A stretch of DNA of 64,000 nt from JAOUJD01 sp963726405 (GTDB taxonomy: Bacteria > Pseudomonadota > Gammaproteobacteria > Burkholderiales > Burkholderiaceae_F), in NCBI GenBank assembly GCA_963726405.1, contig CAVSCF010000003.1, positions 186,001 to 250,000 of the forward strand. Direction: 5' to 3'. Numbering within the stretch: position 1 is the stretch's first letter; each line of letters opens with the position of its first letter. Below the pieces are notes generated by a model, which searched no databases, was not told the DNA's origin, and was given only the letters and a program-made list of their open reading frames with translations. This document shows positions 1 to 9,680 of the stretch, piece by piece. Made by a program: the position numbers and the translations under genes.

Positions 1-162
1 GAGCACTTCGTCCGGCGTCGGTGCAGCGGAGAGCGTGCGGGTCCTCCATCGCTCGAAGCGCACGCCCTGCCTTCCAAGCTCGGCGGCGATGCGATCGTGC
101 TCGCCCGTCTCCAGCAGCGGCGCGCTGCCATCGGCCTCGGCGTAGATGCGCAGTCGGCTCAT
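1..162 (-). CDS. mtnD: Acireductone dioxygenase, N-terminal part
   Basis: This is the first 54 codons of a gene that runs off the left edge on the minus strand. It begins MSRLRIYAEADG and contains GVRFERW, the N-terminal signature of the cupin acireductone dioxygenase (ARD). ARD opens the acireductone ring with O2 in the methionine salvage pathway and regenerates the 2-oxo precursor of methionine. The metal-binding histidine cluster would lie in the missing part. Its start codon overlaps the mtnB stop as ATGA, so the two are translationally coupled. Identification rests on the N-terminus and on the mtnB neighbour. Confidence 0.85.
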   Translation of the reverse strand, partial: MSRLRIYAEADGSAPLLETGEHDRIAAELGRQGVRFERWRTRTLSAAPTPDEVL

Positions 163-794
163 CGGTTGAATCTCCTCAGTTCCATTTCACAGCCCAGCAG
201 GAAGTCGAACGCCTCGAGGTGACGCAGCGCGTCCGCGAGGTCGGTGCCCCAGGCGTAGATGCCGTGGCCCTCGATCAGGTAGCCGAAGAGCCGCTCGTCG
301 CCCCGCAGGCGGGCGTCGACGATCTGCACCAGTGCCTCCATGTCCTGCGTGTTGGCGAACACCGGCAGCTCGACGCTCGCCTCGTGCGTGCCGACGCCCG
401 AGAACGCCTTCAGCAGTTCGTAGCCTTCGAAGCGGATCGAGCCCTCGTGCGCGAGCACGCGACCGGCGACGGTCTGGTTCGGCGAGTGCGTGTGCAGCAC
501 CGCGCGGATCGACGGCGCGTGCCGATACAGCTGCAGATGCAGCGGCGTTTCGGCCGAGGGTTTGCCCTGACCGTCGACGACCTGGCCGTCGAGGTCCACC
601 AGCAGGAAGTCGTGCTCGGTCAGCTTGCCCTTGTCGCGCCCCGAGACGGTGATGGTCGCGTGACGTTCGTCGATGCGCGCGGAGAAGTTGCCCGCGGTCG
701 CCGGCGCCCAGCCTCGGGCCGCGAGTGCACACGCGGCGAGGGCGACCTCGCTCGCGGTCGCCCGCCAGTCGGTGGTGGTGATGTCGGCGCGCAT
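159..794 (-). CDS. mtnB: Methylthioribulose-1-phosphate dehydratase
   Basis: This 211-residue cytosolic enzyme of the class II aldolase/adducin fold dehydrates 5-methylthioribulose-1-phosphate in methionine salvage. GNFSAR (residues 35-40), the acid in SAETPLH (about 82) and the zinc-binding HTHSPNQ (101-107) are all present, and a further metal histidine is expected in the C-terminal EGHGIYAWG stretch. Length is typical of MtnB. The stop overlaps the mtnD start by 4 nt, giving an mtnB-mtnD operon on the minus strand. The frame is clean and GC content matches its neighbours. The related L-fuculose-phosphate aldolase family is the main alternative, but the mtnD partner makes MtnB much more likely. 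Confidence 0.93.
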   Translation of the reverse strand: MRADITTTDWRATASEVALAACALAARGWAPATAGNFSARIDERHATITVSGRDKGKLTEHDFLLVDLDGQVVDGQGKPSAETPLHLQLYRHAPSIRAVLHTHSPNQTVAGRVLAHEGSIRFEGYELLKAFSGVGTHEASVELPVFANTQDMEALVQIVDARLRGDERLFGYLIEGHGIYAWGTDLADALRHLEAFDFLLGCEMELRRFNR

Positions 795-882
795 GGTGTG
801 GAAAACCGGAAGGGGCGCATTGTAGGTTCTGGTCGCCGCGCCCGAACGCCACCGGGCGGGCCTCGGCTCGCTCGTGGCGGCC

Positions 883-1488
883 TTAGAAGAAGCCCGCCTG
901 CTTCATCGCGCCGGCCGCGGTCTGCGCGAGTTCGGCGATCTGCGATGTCGTGTCCTGCGCGGCCGAGCTGCTGGCGCGGGCCGACCACATGATCGCCCCG
1001 TTGGCCGGATCGATCAGCGCGGTTTCGCTCGCATAGGCGTTGTTGATGCGCGTGCCGCCGACCGGGAAGGAGATCCCTCCGAACCCGCCGACGCTTCCGC
1101 CCCCTCCGCCGATCCCGATCCCGATGGTCGGCCCGGACGGAGCCGCGACGATGGCGCCCGTGGTCACGGTGGTACGGACGATGGCACGCGCCCCGAGCTG
1201 GCGCGCGGCCGCGAGATACGGATCGGTGCCGGCGGCCGGCGGCGCGTTCGAGCCCGCCAGTTGCGTGCTGCGCGTCGGGGTGCCGCCCATCGCCGCGATC
1301 TGGCTCGCCACCTGGTCCTCGCAGATCCGCTGCAGCGTCGGCTCCTGCGCCTCGCAGGCGACCAGCACCGGCGCGCCGCGCAGGCTTCGGCCGCTGTAGT
1401 CGGGGTTGGTCCACTGCGCGTCGAGTTGCGTCGACGCGCATCCGGCCAGGCAGAGCGCGCCGAGTACGGCGGTCAGACGTTCACGCAT
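883..1488 (-). CDS. Lipoprotein, DUF4136-like
   Basis: This is a predicted outer-membrane or periplasmic lipoprotein of about 201 residues. The chosen start gives MRERLTAVLGALCLAGC, a short signal peptide ending in a lipobox with the lipidated Cys at residue 17; an upstream in-frame start would add 11 residues that spoil the signal. The mature part has the pattern of small DUF4136-type lipoproteins: an N-terminal WTNPDYSG, a region on cofactor-independent paralogs of TolB-like fold, and a central Gly-rich segment (IGIGIGGGGGSVGGFGG). It contains ETALIDPANGAIMWSARA near the C-terminus, as in proteins that report or bind cell-surface components. No enzymatic motif is visible. It is probably a separate transcription unit from mtnBD. 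Confidence 0.7.
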   Translation of the reverse strand: MRERLTAVLGALCLAGCASTQLDAQWTNPDYSGRSLRGAPVLVACEAQEPTLQRICEDQVASQIAAMGGTPTRSTQLAGSNAPPAAGTDPYLAAARQLGARAIVRTTVTTGAIVAAPSGPTIGIGIGGGGGSVGGFGGISFPVGGTRINNAYASETALIDPANGAIMWSARASSSAAQDTTSQIAELAQTAAGAMKQAGFF

Positions 1489-1560
1489 GGTGGCTCCTGA
1501 AACAAGGCGAGGAATCGGCACGCGGCGTGCCGGGCTGCGATTTCACCCGATTTGCGGGCG

Positions 1561-1589
1561 AAAAAAAAGCGCGGCTTGCGCCGCGCTTG
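1561..1589 (-). terminator. Rho-independent terminator for the Ig-repeat gene
   Basis: On the minus strand an AAGCGCGGCG/CGCCGCGCTT-type hairpin with a very short loop is followed by a run of eight T (the A-run at 1561-1568 on the plus strand). It lies about 25 nt after the stop of the minus-strand Ig-repeat gene. Confidence 0.8.
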
Positions 1590-1614
1590 AATTCGCTTGC
1601 GAGGATCCGAACGA

Positions 1615-3843
1615 CTACCGGAGCGTCACAACGATTTGGTTGCGGACGGTGCCCGCAGAAGTCACGGCACTGATCGGGCTCACGCACGCGCTGGTCTGTG
1701 TGAAGGCGCCAGGCGCCGGTCGCGTCGACGGGAAGGGTTGCGAGAACGGTACCGGTCGCGTTGCCAGACCTGTACAGCGTGATCGAGGTCGAGGCGGAAG
1801 CCGTGCCGCGAACGTCCCACTTCTCCGTTAGTGCACTTCGCGGTCCCTACAGTGACCGTCTCCGCCGGGATGATGTTGACGGTCACCGTGGCCGGCGCTG
1901 AGCGATTGCCGTTCGTGTTCGCCACCGTGTACTTGAACGTCTGTGGGCCAAGCGGCGAGCCCCCCGGAACCGAGTAGGTGACCACGCCGGCGGCGTTTGC
2001 CACCGCTGTTCCGACGGCGGGCAATTGCGCTGATGAGCACGGAGGCGGCGTCGATCGTTCCGTCGTTGGCGCTGTCGTTGTTCAACACGGGAATGTTGAC
2101 GCTTCCGCCATTGAACACCTGAGCGCTGTCCGGGTTGAGCGACCGGGGTCGGCCCGGCCGACGCCCGGAAGCACATTGACCGTGACCGTGGCCGGATTGG
2201 ACGTCCCGACGTTGTTGGCGACCGTGTACTTGAAGGTCCCCGTACCCGAAAGCGCGCCCGGCAGGAAGGAAACGGTGCCGTCCGCGTTTGCGGTCAGTGT
2301 CGCCGAAGCCGGCAGGCGAGATCCCCGGCGCGAGGATGGTGACCGGGCCGGGAGTGATCGGAGCCGTGCGATCGGCCGGCGCGACGTCATTTGCCTTGAC
2401 CTGAATGACGACGGCAACCGCACTGCCAGCCGTGGCGTCAGGAGCGATATCGTCCTTGGCGAACGGCACACCCGGCGGGAACGCAGGCGGCGGGCGAGCA
2501 TGGTGATGTCCAGCCGCCCGACGCCGCCGACCGACGAAATGACGTCGACGGCCGGAGGCGGAACGAGGACGTTGATCACGACGAACTGAACCGAGGCTGC
2601 GTCGCCGGTGAGGCGCGGGGCGTGTGGCAGCGACGTCGGCTAGCGGGAAGCCGTCCAGCTGAAGCGCGGGCGGCGAGTCGCCTCCGCTGATGCCCTTGTC
2701 GCTCGTTGTGGCGACGACGGTCAGCGTATTGGTCGCGGGATCGTAGATCGCCGAGGCGACGCTCACTTCGTCGACGAGGTTGCGGGTGGCGAGCGACGGC
2801 GGGTTGTCACCCGAGTTGATCACGCTGACGATGCCGGGAACGGATGTGGGCGGCACGGGGATGCCCTGGCCGTAGAACAGGCCCAGGGTGCTCGGGCCCC
2901 TCATCAAAATCGGCGGCACATCGACGGCGGCGACGGACAGCTTCGGCGCGCCGACGCCGATGCCTGCGATCGCGGAGGCCGACACGTCGATGCTCGTGGC
3001 GGTCCCGTTGCGGCTGTAGGTGGCGCGCTCAATGGCGAGCGGACTGGCGATCGGGTCGGTCACGGTGTTGTGGACGCGCCCGGTCAGAGTGAACAGGTCG
3101 GCTCCGTGATGCAACTGTCAACGCCGCGGAGCGGTGAACGGACCGCAGATCGTGAAGGTAGTTCGTGCCGAAGCGGCTGCCGGTGACTGCTCATCGGCAG
3201 CCAGGCCGTCCGACAGGAACTGCACACCGCCGATCGTCACGAACGGGTCCCGGGGGCGGGCAGCAGGAACGGGCCGGCGCGGCCCTTCAGAGCCGAGGTT
3301 GAACTGCGCCAGGCGTGACGCCGACGTCCTCGGTGAAGACGATGTCGCGGTTGACGGTGCCGGCGCCGACCGCTTCGACGATGAACTTGTCCTCGCCCCA
3401 CGGGTGAATAACGGTGTACGTGCCGGCGTTGGGCACGCCGGCCGTGATGCGAATGCGGGCGAAGACCATCTGGTCGCCGGGCGCGGCCGCGCCGTTGGCG
3501 AAAGCTCCTTCCAGGGCCAGCACAAGGACGGCGCGCTTGCCGCGCTCGCCGTGTCCAGCAACGACGTGGCGCGGAAATAGAACGCCTCTTCCGGGAAGTT
3601 GGTGGGGAAGATGTACGGCGGTCGGCCGGGTCCAGCAGGCACGCGGTTGCTGCGCGCCGGTGTCGGTGGCGTCGGGCAGGCAGAAGTCCAGCACCAGCCC
3701 GTTCAGATCCTGATACCACTTGGGAAATCCATTCCCCGGTGGCGACGGCACATTCGTCGGGCCCACACGCGAGCGAAATCGGCCCATGCAGTGGTCGATG
3801 CGAGGACGAGTAGCCCCGCAGCGAAGAGAGCTCGCAGTTTCAT
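1615..3843 (-). CDS. Secreted Ig-like repeat protein, frameshifted
   Basis: A secreted protein of roughly 740 codons read in pieces through at least six frameshifts. The start at 3843 follows a good ribosome site (GGAGGAAGAAG) and gives a signal peptide, MKLRALFAAGLLVLASTTAWA. The first third (KWYQDLNGLVLDFCLP, MVFARIRITAGVPNAGTYTVIHPWGEDKF, FVTIGGVQFL) is a secreted domain I cannot name. The C-terminal half carries repeated bacterial Ig-like units, each ending in a variant of FKYTVANxxG...PATVTVNV, typical of extracellular adhesins. The last coding frame ends TVRNQIVVTLR just before a terminator. Frame changes occur without loss of the repeat pattern, so consensus indels are more likely than true decay. 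The ligand is unknown. Confidence 0.6.
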
Positions 3844-4200
3844 CTTCTTCCTCCCAATCCATCACAGCCCCGCGTTAAGGCCCGCTACTGAAGCGGCCCG
3901 GTGCCCGGCGCTCTTTTTGGAGCGCTTAGGGATCCAGCCGGCGGCTGCCTTCCCTCGAAGACGTCCGCCCTGTGCCGGCGTCCGCAATGCGGCTTACCGG
4001 CTTCCTTGAGTAGTGGCGCCTCCCTCAAGGGGTCACGCGCTTATTGGTACGCGACGTACCCTAGCGGCGGGTTGCGCGGGCAGGTAGGGGAGCGCGACTT
4101 TATGCCGCAGCTCAGAGGGGAAAGGGCCCGTTTTTGATGGGAAGCGCGGCCTTATGCCGCAGCGCCGTCGCTCGAAAACGCTTGACGGAGGGGAAATCAT
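3844..4200. other. Intergenic region with hairpins and a 21-bp direct repeat
   Basis: No gene is visible in these 357 nt between divergent genes. It holds a perfect GCGCTC/GAGCGC hairpin (3911-3928), an inverted repeat GGTACG-CGA-CGTACC (about 4046-4060), and a 21-bp direct repeat, copies at 4091-4111 and 4143-4163, differing at two positions. It presumably contains promoters for the Ig-repeat gene and the DUF6502 gene. Confidence 0.5.
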
Positions 4201-4218
4201 TTGGGAAATTATTCCCAA
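4201..4218. promoter_or_regulatory. Palindrome over the DUF6502 start codon
   Basis: TTGGGAA-ATTA-TTCCCAA is a perfect 7-bp inverted repeat that includes the TTG start codon and begins 7 nt after the ribosome site. It could be an operator or could form a hairpin that limits translation. No footprint evidence exists; the call rests on symmetry alone. Confidence 0.4.
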
Positions 4219-5080
4219 GTTAAAGACGAAACGCCCAAACTGGACGCCACCATCACAACCCAATCCGTGCTCGAAGCCGCCGCTGGCCGCGTGCTGCGAT
4301 CGCTCGCCCGGGTCCTGATGCGATACGGCGTATCGGTGCAGGCATTCATCGACCTTGCGAAGCGGGCTTACATCGGCGCCGCGCAGTGCGACTTCACCTT
4401 GCCCACGCGAAAGATGACCGGTTCCCGGCTCGCGCTGATCACAGGCCTCACGCGCAAGGACGTGCAGCGTTTGACGACCGACCGCGCGCCGAGCGATGAA
4501 CGAGCGCTCGCTCGCGTCAATCGCGCCGTGCGGGTCATCGCGGGATGGCGGCGCGACAGCGCCTTTCACGGTGAAGCCGGTGTCCCCGCCGTACTGCAGA
4601 TCGACGGACAGGGCGCGACATTCACCGAACTGGTCCGTCGGTACAGCGGCGACATTCCGGTCCGCGCGGTCCTCGACGAACTCGTGCGCAACGGCAGCGT
4701 CACGGTCAGCGAAAACGCAGGTGCGTCTCGCCGACCGTGGCCTGCCGTCGACCGACGAGAGCGGCAAGCTCGCGCTGCTCGGCAGCGACGTGAGCGACCT
4801 CGTGGATACCGTCGCGTACAACCTCCAGGCGGAGGCCGACCGCCGCCGTTTTCAACGCAAGGTCATGTACGACAACCTGTCGCGCGAGGCCGTTGCGGAG
4901 TTCCGCCGCATCTCGGCGCAGCGATCCCAGCAGGTGCTGGAAGAGTTCGACCGCTGGCTCGCCAGGCACGACCGCGACGTCAGCGGATCGACCGCTGGCA
5001 GCGGCCGCGTCCGGGCCGGCGTCGGCATGTATTTTTTCGAAGAAGAAATCTCGACTACTGAAGCAGGGGGCAGCAAATGA
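4201..5080 (+). CDS. DUF6502 family protein (one frameshift)
   Basis: A cytosolic protein of about 290 residues matching the DUF6502 family from its N-terminal VLRSLARVLMRYGVSVQAFIDLAKRAYI and TRKMTGSRLALITGLTRKDV helices; this part looks like a winged-helix-type DNA-binding region, so a regulatory role is plausible but unproven. A frameshift near 4725 moves the reading frame; the continuation is VRLADRGLPSTDESGKLALLGSDVSDLVDTVAYN to the stop at 5080. The start is TTG at 4201, preceded by GGAGGGG at 4187-4193. The TTG lies inside the palindrome TTGGGAA-ATTA-TTCCCAA, a possible autoregulatory operator. The stop overlaps the next ATG as ATGA, pairing it with the DUF5666 lipoprotein, an arrangement I recall from other betaproteobacteria. 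Confidence 0.75.
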
Positions 5081-6596
5081 AGATGACGATCACTCGCGCC
5101 GGCGCGGCGTTGGTTCTGGCAGTTGCGGTGGGCCTTGCCGGATGCGGGGGTGGAGGCGGCGGGTCGACGACGTCGACGCCTCCCGAGGGGGGTGGGCGCA
5201 ACCCCGCCGCCAAACCCCGGCGGCGGAATCTCAGGCACGGGCTCGCCGATGTCCGCGTCAGGAACGATACGGTGAGCGCACCGTGTGTCGATCAATGGCG
5301 TGGCGTTCGACGCGAGCAACGCCGATGTGGGATCGACGATAACCCGACGCTGTCGCCGAAGTCGAAGGATGGCATGACCGGCAAGGTGCGCGGCCGGATC
5401 AACGACGACCGTGTCACGGGCACGGCGGAGACCATCGAGATCGAGAACGAGGTCCGCGGGCTGGTGCAGGCGGTGCAGGGAGGCCTCAGCCCGCAGCGTT
5501 TCACCGTGAACGGCCAGACGGTGTACGTGGACGCCCAGACCGTGTATGCAAACCTCGCGAACTTCGCCGCGCTCGTGGGGAACGTGACCTACGTTGAAGT
5601 GCACGGCCTGCGCGACTCAACGGGGGCGATCCGCGCCACACGAGTCGAGGCGCAGACGCCGGGCGCCGCGGGTCTCACCGACGAGATCCGCGGCACCGTG
5701 ACGGCCCTCGGCACCAACAGCTTCACGCTGGGCCCGGGCCCAACGCCGTCAACGTGACCTACACCGGCGCAACGACGTTCTGCCGCCGCTCGGATCCACG
5801 GCGGGCGGACTGAGGTCGGCATGCTGGTCGAAGTCCACGGCAACTTCGCCGGGCAACGACGACGTTCGCCGCCACGCAGATCGACTTCGAGGACAGCGAA
5901 GACAGCGATTCTCGCCGAGCGCGACGGACGATGCCGAAGTCGAGGGCTACGTCAGCGGCTTCGCCTCGCTGGGCGCGCCGTTCAAGGTCGGCACGCGCAC
6001 GGTTGCGTCGGCAATGCAACGTTATGAAGGCGGCACATCGGCGGACCTTGCGAACGACGCCCGCGTCGAGGCGGAGGGCAACGTCGTGGGCGGCGTGCTG
6101 GTCGCCAAGAAGATCCAGTTCAAGCAGCGGCGCGTGATCCTTCAGGCCGTGCCGAGCGTCGTGAACGTGGCCGGAAGCACGATGACGGTGCTGGGCAAGG
6201 CGGTTCAGGTGACGACTCTGACGCGTGTCGATGCCCGCAGCGCCGGCGGCAACTCGACGTCGCTCAGCGACATCCTGGCCAATACCGATTGCGTGGAAGT
6301 GCGCGCCGCCTGGTCGGGACCTCGATCGTCGCTGACGAGGTAAAGGAACTTGGCGGCGGGTCGTGCGACTGGATCCTTCGCGCGCCGGTCGAGAGCGCCG
6401 ACAGCGCGGCCCGCACGCTGACGATGCTCGGCACGGTCGTGAACGTGAACGCGCGCCGTATCGCGACACGAACGACGCGGCGATCACCCGGGCCGTCTTT
6501 TTCCTCGGCGCGACGGTCGGAACCGTGGTGAAGACCAAGGGCACCAACGCAAGCAGCAGCCCGCTGGTCGCTTCGGAAGCCGAACTCGAGAACTAG
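5077..6596 (+). CDS. DUF5666 lipoprotein, frameshifted
   Basis: A predicted secreted lipoprotein of about 500 codons. MKMTITRAGAALVLAVAVGLAGC is a lipoprotein signal with the lipidated Cys followed by a Gly-rich stretch. Repeats of the DUF5666 type follow, seen as QRFTVNGQTVYVDAQTVY, LTDEIRGTVTALGTNSFTL, AEVEGYVSGFASLGAPFKVGTRTV, RVEAEGNVVGGVLVAKKIQFK and MTVLGKAVQVTTLTRV: short beta-rich units recalling OB folds. At least five frameshifts separate the fragments; the last frame ends LVASEAELEN at 6596, followed by a strong terminator. It is coupled by a 4-nt overlap to the DUF6502 gene. The function of the family is not known. Confidence 0.65.
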
Positions 6597-6653
6597 GAAT
6601 CTGGCCGCATTGAAGCAGTGGCGCCGTCCCTCACGGCGTCTCAATCGGCCCCG

Positions 6654-6697
6654 CGGCCGCCGCACACTCTTCCTCCCGTGCGGCGGCCCTTTTTTTT
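6654..6697 (+). terminator. Rho-independent terminator after the DUF5666 gene
   Basis: GGCCGCCGCAC and GTGCGGCGGCC form an 11-bp stem around a pyrimidine-rich loop, followed by eight T. It closes the DUF6502-DUF5666 unit. The remaining sequence to 6894 shows no gene; a TATAAA at about 6789 may be a -10 element for the next gene. Confidence 0.9.
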
Positions 6698-6894
6698 CTC
6701 GCCGGGGTCTCCATGCCAGGTTTTCATTCTCAAATTCAGGAACCATCTAGCGATTTCGACGTACCACACATGCGCTCCCGATCGCCTCTATAAATGCCGA
6801 AAAAAGACCATAGTTGACGAATGGGAACGCGGCCGCTGATGCATCGTAAACGGCGACCGGCGACCAGCCCCATCAACTGCAAAGGCAGACCCAG

Positions 6895-8316
6895 ATGATG
6901 CGCACACGAACCTTCTCCATCGTTGCGGCCGCACTGCTTCTCGGCGCGTGCGGCGGCAGCGAACCTGGCCTGGCCGACGCGACGCCTGCAACCGCTCGAG
7001 CGGCATGGCGAAGGCGATGGGCACGACCGCGGTGGGCTCATGGACCGTCACGGCGACCGACCTGGGCTGCTGTCCGGTGGCACGGCGGCAAGCGCGCGCG
7101 CGATCAACGACGTCGGCCAGGTCGTCGGCACGGCGACCGATTCCGCGTACGCGATCCAGCGCGTGATGTGGGACCAGCACCAGGCGAACCCGACCGTCGC
7201 GCAGTGCCGAACTACGATCCATCGAGTACCGCGGAACCCGAATCGATCAACGACTCGGGGAGGTGGCAGGAACCGAGAACAGCAGCACGCTGCGCGAAGG
7301 CGTGTACTGGCGCGCCTAGCGGGTCTACTGGGCGTACGGCCTGCCGCCGTTGAACAACGGCTCCCGGACCCAGATCACCGCGCACGACATCAACAAGGAC
7401 GGCGCGATCGCCGGGTCGGCGCAGGACGGGGGTACGGGACACCTCAACGCGGTCGTCTGGAACCGCAACGCCGGGCCGGTCGCCGTGGCCATTTCCGGCG
7501 AGGCCTCGGCGTCAACGACGCTGGATGTCGTCGGCGTGTACATGGTGGGTTCGCTGTCGCGCGCGTTCCTATGGCGCGGGGGCAAGCCGATCGACCTGGG
7601 CGCGGCGGGCGGCTCGAACGTCCGGCACGCGCCGTCGCGATCAACAACACAGGCAAGATGGCGGGGACGAGCGACGGCGACACAATCGCGGTGGTGTGGA
7701 CGTACGACCGGCGAACGGGGGCAGCGCGACCCTGGCGCGACTTCCGTTGAGCAGCGACCTGGTACTGCCGGCGCCGGCCGCCATCAACGACAACGGCGAC
7801 ATCGTCGGCAGCGCCTGGACGTCGAATTACTCCGGGACCCGCGCCGTGCTCTGGCGCAATGGCCAGGCGATTCCGCTGGCGACGTTCAACAGCAGGGCGT
7901 TCGGCATCAACAACGCCGGGCAGATCGTCGGCGAAGGCGATATCAACGGGGACGGGCGGACCAGGGCGCTGCTGTGGACGGTGACGTCCGGGACGACCAC
8001 CACCTCGACGACGGTCGTCGGCACCACTCGAACACGGCGCCCACGGCGACGCCTCGGTCAGCACGACCTCGCTCAAGGTCGGCGCCACGCTGAACGTTGC
8101 AGGCACCTTCAAGGATCCCGACCAGGGCCCATGGACCTACACGATCGACTGGGGCGACGGGCAGATCACGAAAGGCTCGGTCACCGCGACAGGGACCGTC
8201 AGCGCCTCGCATGCGTATGTCGTCGCCAGCAAGAAGGGCTACACGGTCTCTTCAAGGTGACCGACGCAGCGGGTGCTTCGGGGTCGGCCTCGAAGCTCAT
8301 CAAGGTGTCGAGATAG
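6895..8316 (+). CDS. Secreted HAF-repeat protein with PKD domain, frameshifted
   Basis: An extracellular or surface protein of about 470 codons. The start at 6895 gives MMRTRTFSIVAAALLLGAC, a lipoprotein-type signal. HAF repeats follow, with recurring AINDVGQVVGTA, INKDGAIAGSA, INDNGDIVGSAW and INNAGQIVGEG motifs followed by a few residues and a tryptophan (VLWRNG, ALLWT), a beta-propeller-like repeat. The last ~90 residues (LKVGATLNVAGTFKDPDQGP, TIDWGDGQ, VSASHAYVV) form a PKD-type Ig domain. Several single-base frameshifts split it, yet the repeats are preserved in alternating frames. Ligand and role are unknown; a surface structural protein is likely. Confidence 0.65.
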
Positions 8317-8395
8317 CCGTCGCGATCCGGCCGCGCAAAGGGGACGGCCGGAGGAATGGAGCAGGGCGCGGCGCGCGCGCGGACGAACGCCGCGC

Positions 8396-8954
8396 CTATT
8401 GCAACGAGCGCAGCGCCTGATAGCGCTCCATCACGCGCGCCACGTACTGGCGCGTCTCCGGGTAGGGCGGAATCGCGCGTCCGTCGCGCATCACCGCGTC
8501 TTCGCCAGCGTTGTAGGCCGCCAGCGCCAGCCGAAGGTCGTCGTTGAACAGCCGCAGCAACTCGGTCAGGTAGCGCGCGCCGCCGCGGACGTTCTGCTCG
8601 GGATCGAAGGGATCGGCCACGCCCAGCCGACGCGCGGTCGCCGGCATCAGCTGCATCAGTCCCTGCGCGCCTTTCGGCGACACGGCCCTCGCGCGGAACC
8701 CCGACTCGGCCGAGATCACCGCGAGCAGCAACTGCGGTTCCAGTCCCGACGCCGGCGCGACCGCATCGACAAGCCGCGCCACTTCGGGCGGCGCCATCCG
8801 CGGTCCGGACTCCGCAACCGCGTCGGCGCGTCGTCCTCGCGGAAGAGGGCCACGGTGAAGAGCGCGGTCCGTCCCGTTCCCGCAGGTTGGTGAGCACGAC
8901 CGAGTCGTTGCCGTCGCTGTAGGCGAATACCGCGTCGCGCGCGAGCGTCGACAT
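8396..8954 (-). CDS. Lytic transglycosylase (SLT domain), N-terminus frameshifted
   Basis: A periplasmic murein lytic transglycosylase of about 185 residues that cleaves the glycan strand to anhydromuropeptides. The SLT fold is clear: LLLAVISAESGFRARAVSPKGAQGLMQLMPATA contains the catalytic Glu in AESGF and the GLMQLMP motif, followed by NVRGGARYLTELLRLFNDDLRLALAAYNAGE. The N-terminus (MSTLARDAVFAYSDGNDSVVLTNL) resembles the DUF4124-like lead of small proteobacterial SLT enzymes but is separated from the catalytic part by frameshifts around 8800-8880. The start given is the ATG at 8954; a signal peptide may begin further upstream. It is divergent from the secretion operon, whose envelope-spanning machine may need peptidoglycan opening. 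Confidence 0.8.
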
Positions 8955-9052
8955 CGTGCAGCACGCGAGCGCAACGGGCCGGCGAGCCGGAATCAGGACG
9001 AACCCATGGCCGCTGTATAGCGCGGCCGCCTGGGCCTGGCCGGTCGACGCCG

Positions 9053-9186
9053 GCGACAAATTGTCGCGGCGCGTCGCGGCGCCTGCGTCACCATGCCCCA
9101 CCAAGGTGCGACAACGCGCCGCACAAAGCGGCTTGCTTCCGCTCCTACACTGCAATCGCTCAATCGCGTGACTCAAGACGGCGACA
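9053..9186. promoter_or_regulatory. GCGACA half-site cluster upstream of the secretion operon
   Basis: GCGACA-AAT-TGTCGC at 9053-9067 is a near-perfect palindrome; further GCGACA copies lie at 9108-9113 and 9181-9186, all in the 291-nt space between the divergent transglycosylase and gspG. GCGACA/TGTCGC half-sites are the pattern bound by RegA/PrrA/RoxR regulators, and regA lies at 34.3 kb in this window. Binding is inferred. Confidence 0.45.
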
Positions 9187-9245
9187 AAGACCGATCGTGC
9201 AGCACGCGAGGGGGCGTACCCAATGCATCGCGGTGAGGGGTAAGG

Positions 9246-9677
9246 ATGCGAACGGAAAAGTGCAGGCAAGCCGCCCAGGTGCGCGGCTTCACCCTGCTCG
9301 AGTTGTTGGTGGTGATGGTCATCATCGGCCTGCTGGCCGGCTACGTCGCGCCCCGGTATTTCGCGCAGATCGGCAAATCCGAGGTCAAGGTGGCCAAGGC
9401 GCAGATCGACTCGCTCGAGAAGGCGCTCGACCAGTATCGGCTCGACACCGGCCACTACCCGAGCACCGAGACCGGGCTGGCGGCGCTCGTCACCAAGCCG
9501 GCGAGCGAGGCCAAGTGGTCGGGCCCCTACCTGAAGAAGGCGGTGCCGCTCGATCCCTGGGGCCGCGCCTACCAGTACAAGTCTCCCGGCGACCACGGCG
9601 ACTTCGACCTGATCTCGTTCGGCAAGGACGGCCAGCCGGGCGGCACGGGCGAAGCCGAGGACATCAAGAACTGGTGA
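9246..9677 (+). CDS. gspG: Type II secretion major pseudopilin GspG
   Basis: 143 residues. After a short basic leader comes RGFTLLELLVVMVIIGLLAGYVAPRYF, the type IV prepilin signature: cleavage after Gly, new N-terminal Phe, Glu at +5, then a hydrophobic helix. The C-terminal DPWGRAYQYKSPGDHGDFDLISFGKDGQPGG is the calcium-binding GspG core. Cleaved by a prepilin peptidase (none in this window), it forms the pseudopilus that pushes substrates through the secretin. The first gene of an eleven-gene operon with spacings of 3 nt or small overlaps. The start at 9246 follows GGGGTAAGG. Confidence 0.93.
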   Translation: MRTEKCRQAAQVRGFTLLELLVVMVIIGLLAGYVAPRYFAQIGKSEVKVAKAQIDSLEKALDQYRLDTGHYPSTETGLAALVTKPASEAKWSGPYLKKAVPLDPWGRAYQYKSPGDHGDFDLISFGKDGQPGGTGEAEDIKNW

Positions 9678-9680
9678 GCC

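Noticed and set aside
3844..4200. Possible riboswitch in the leader of DUF6502
   Set aside because: Hairpins are present but no conserved core of c-di-GMP, cobalamin, FMN or TPP classes could be matched by eye.
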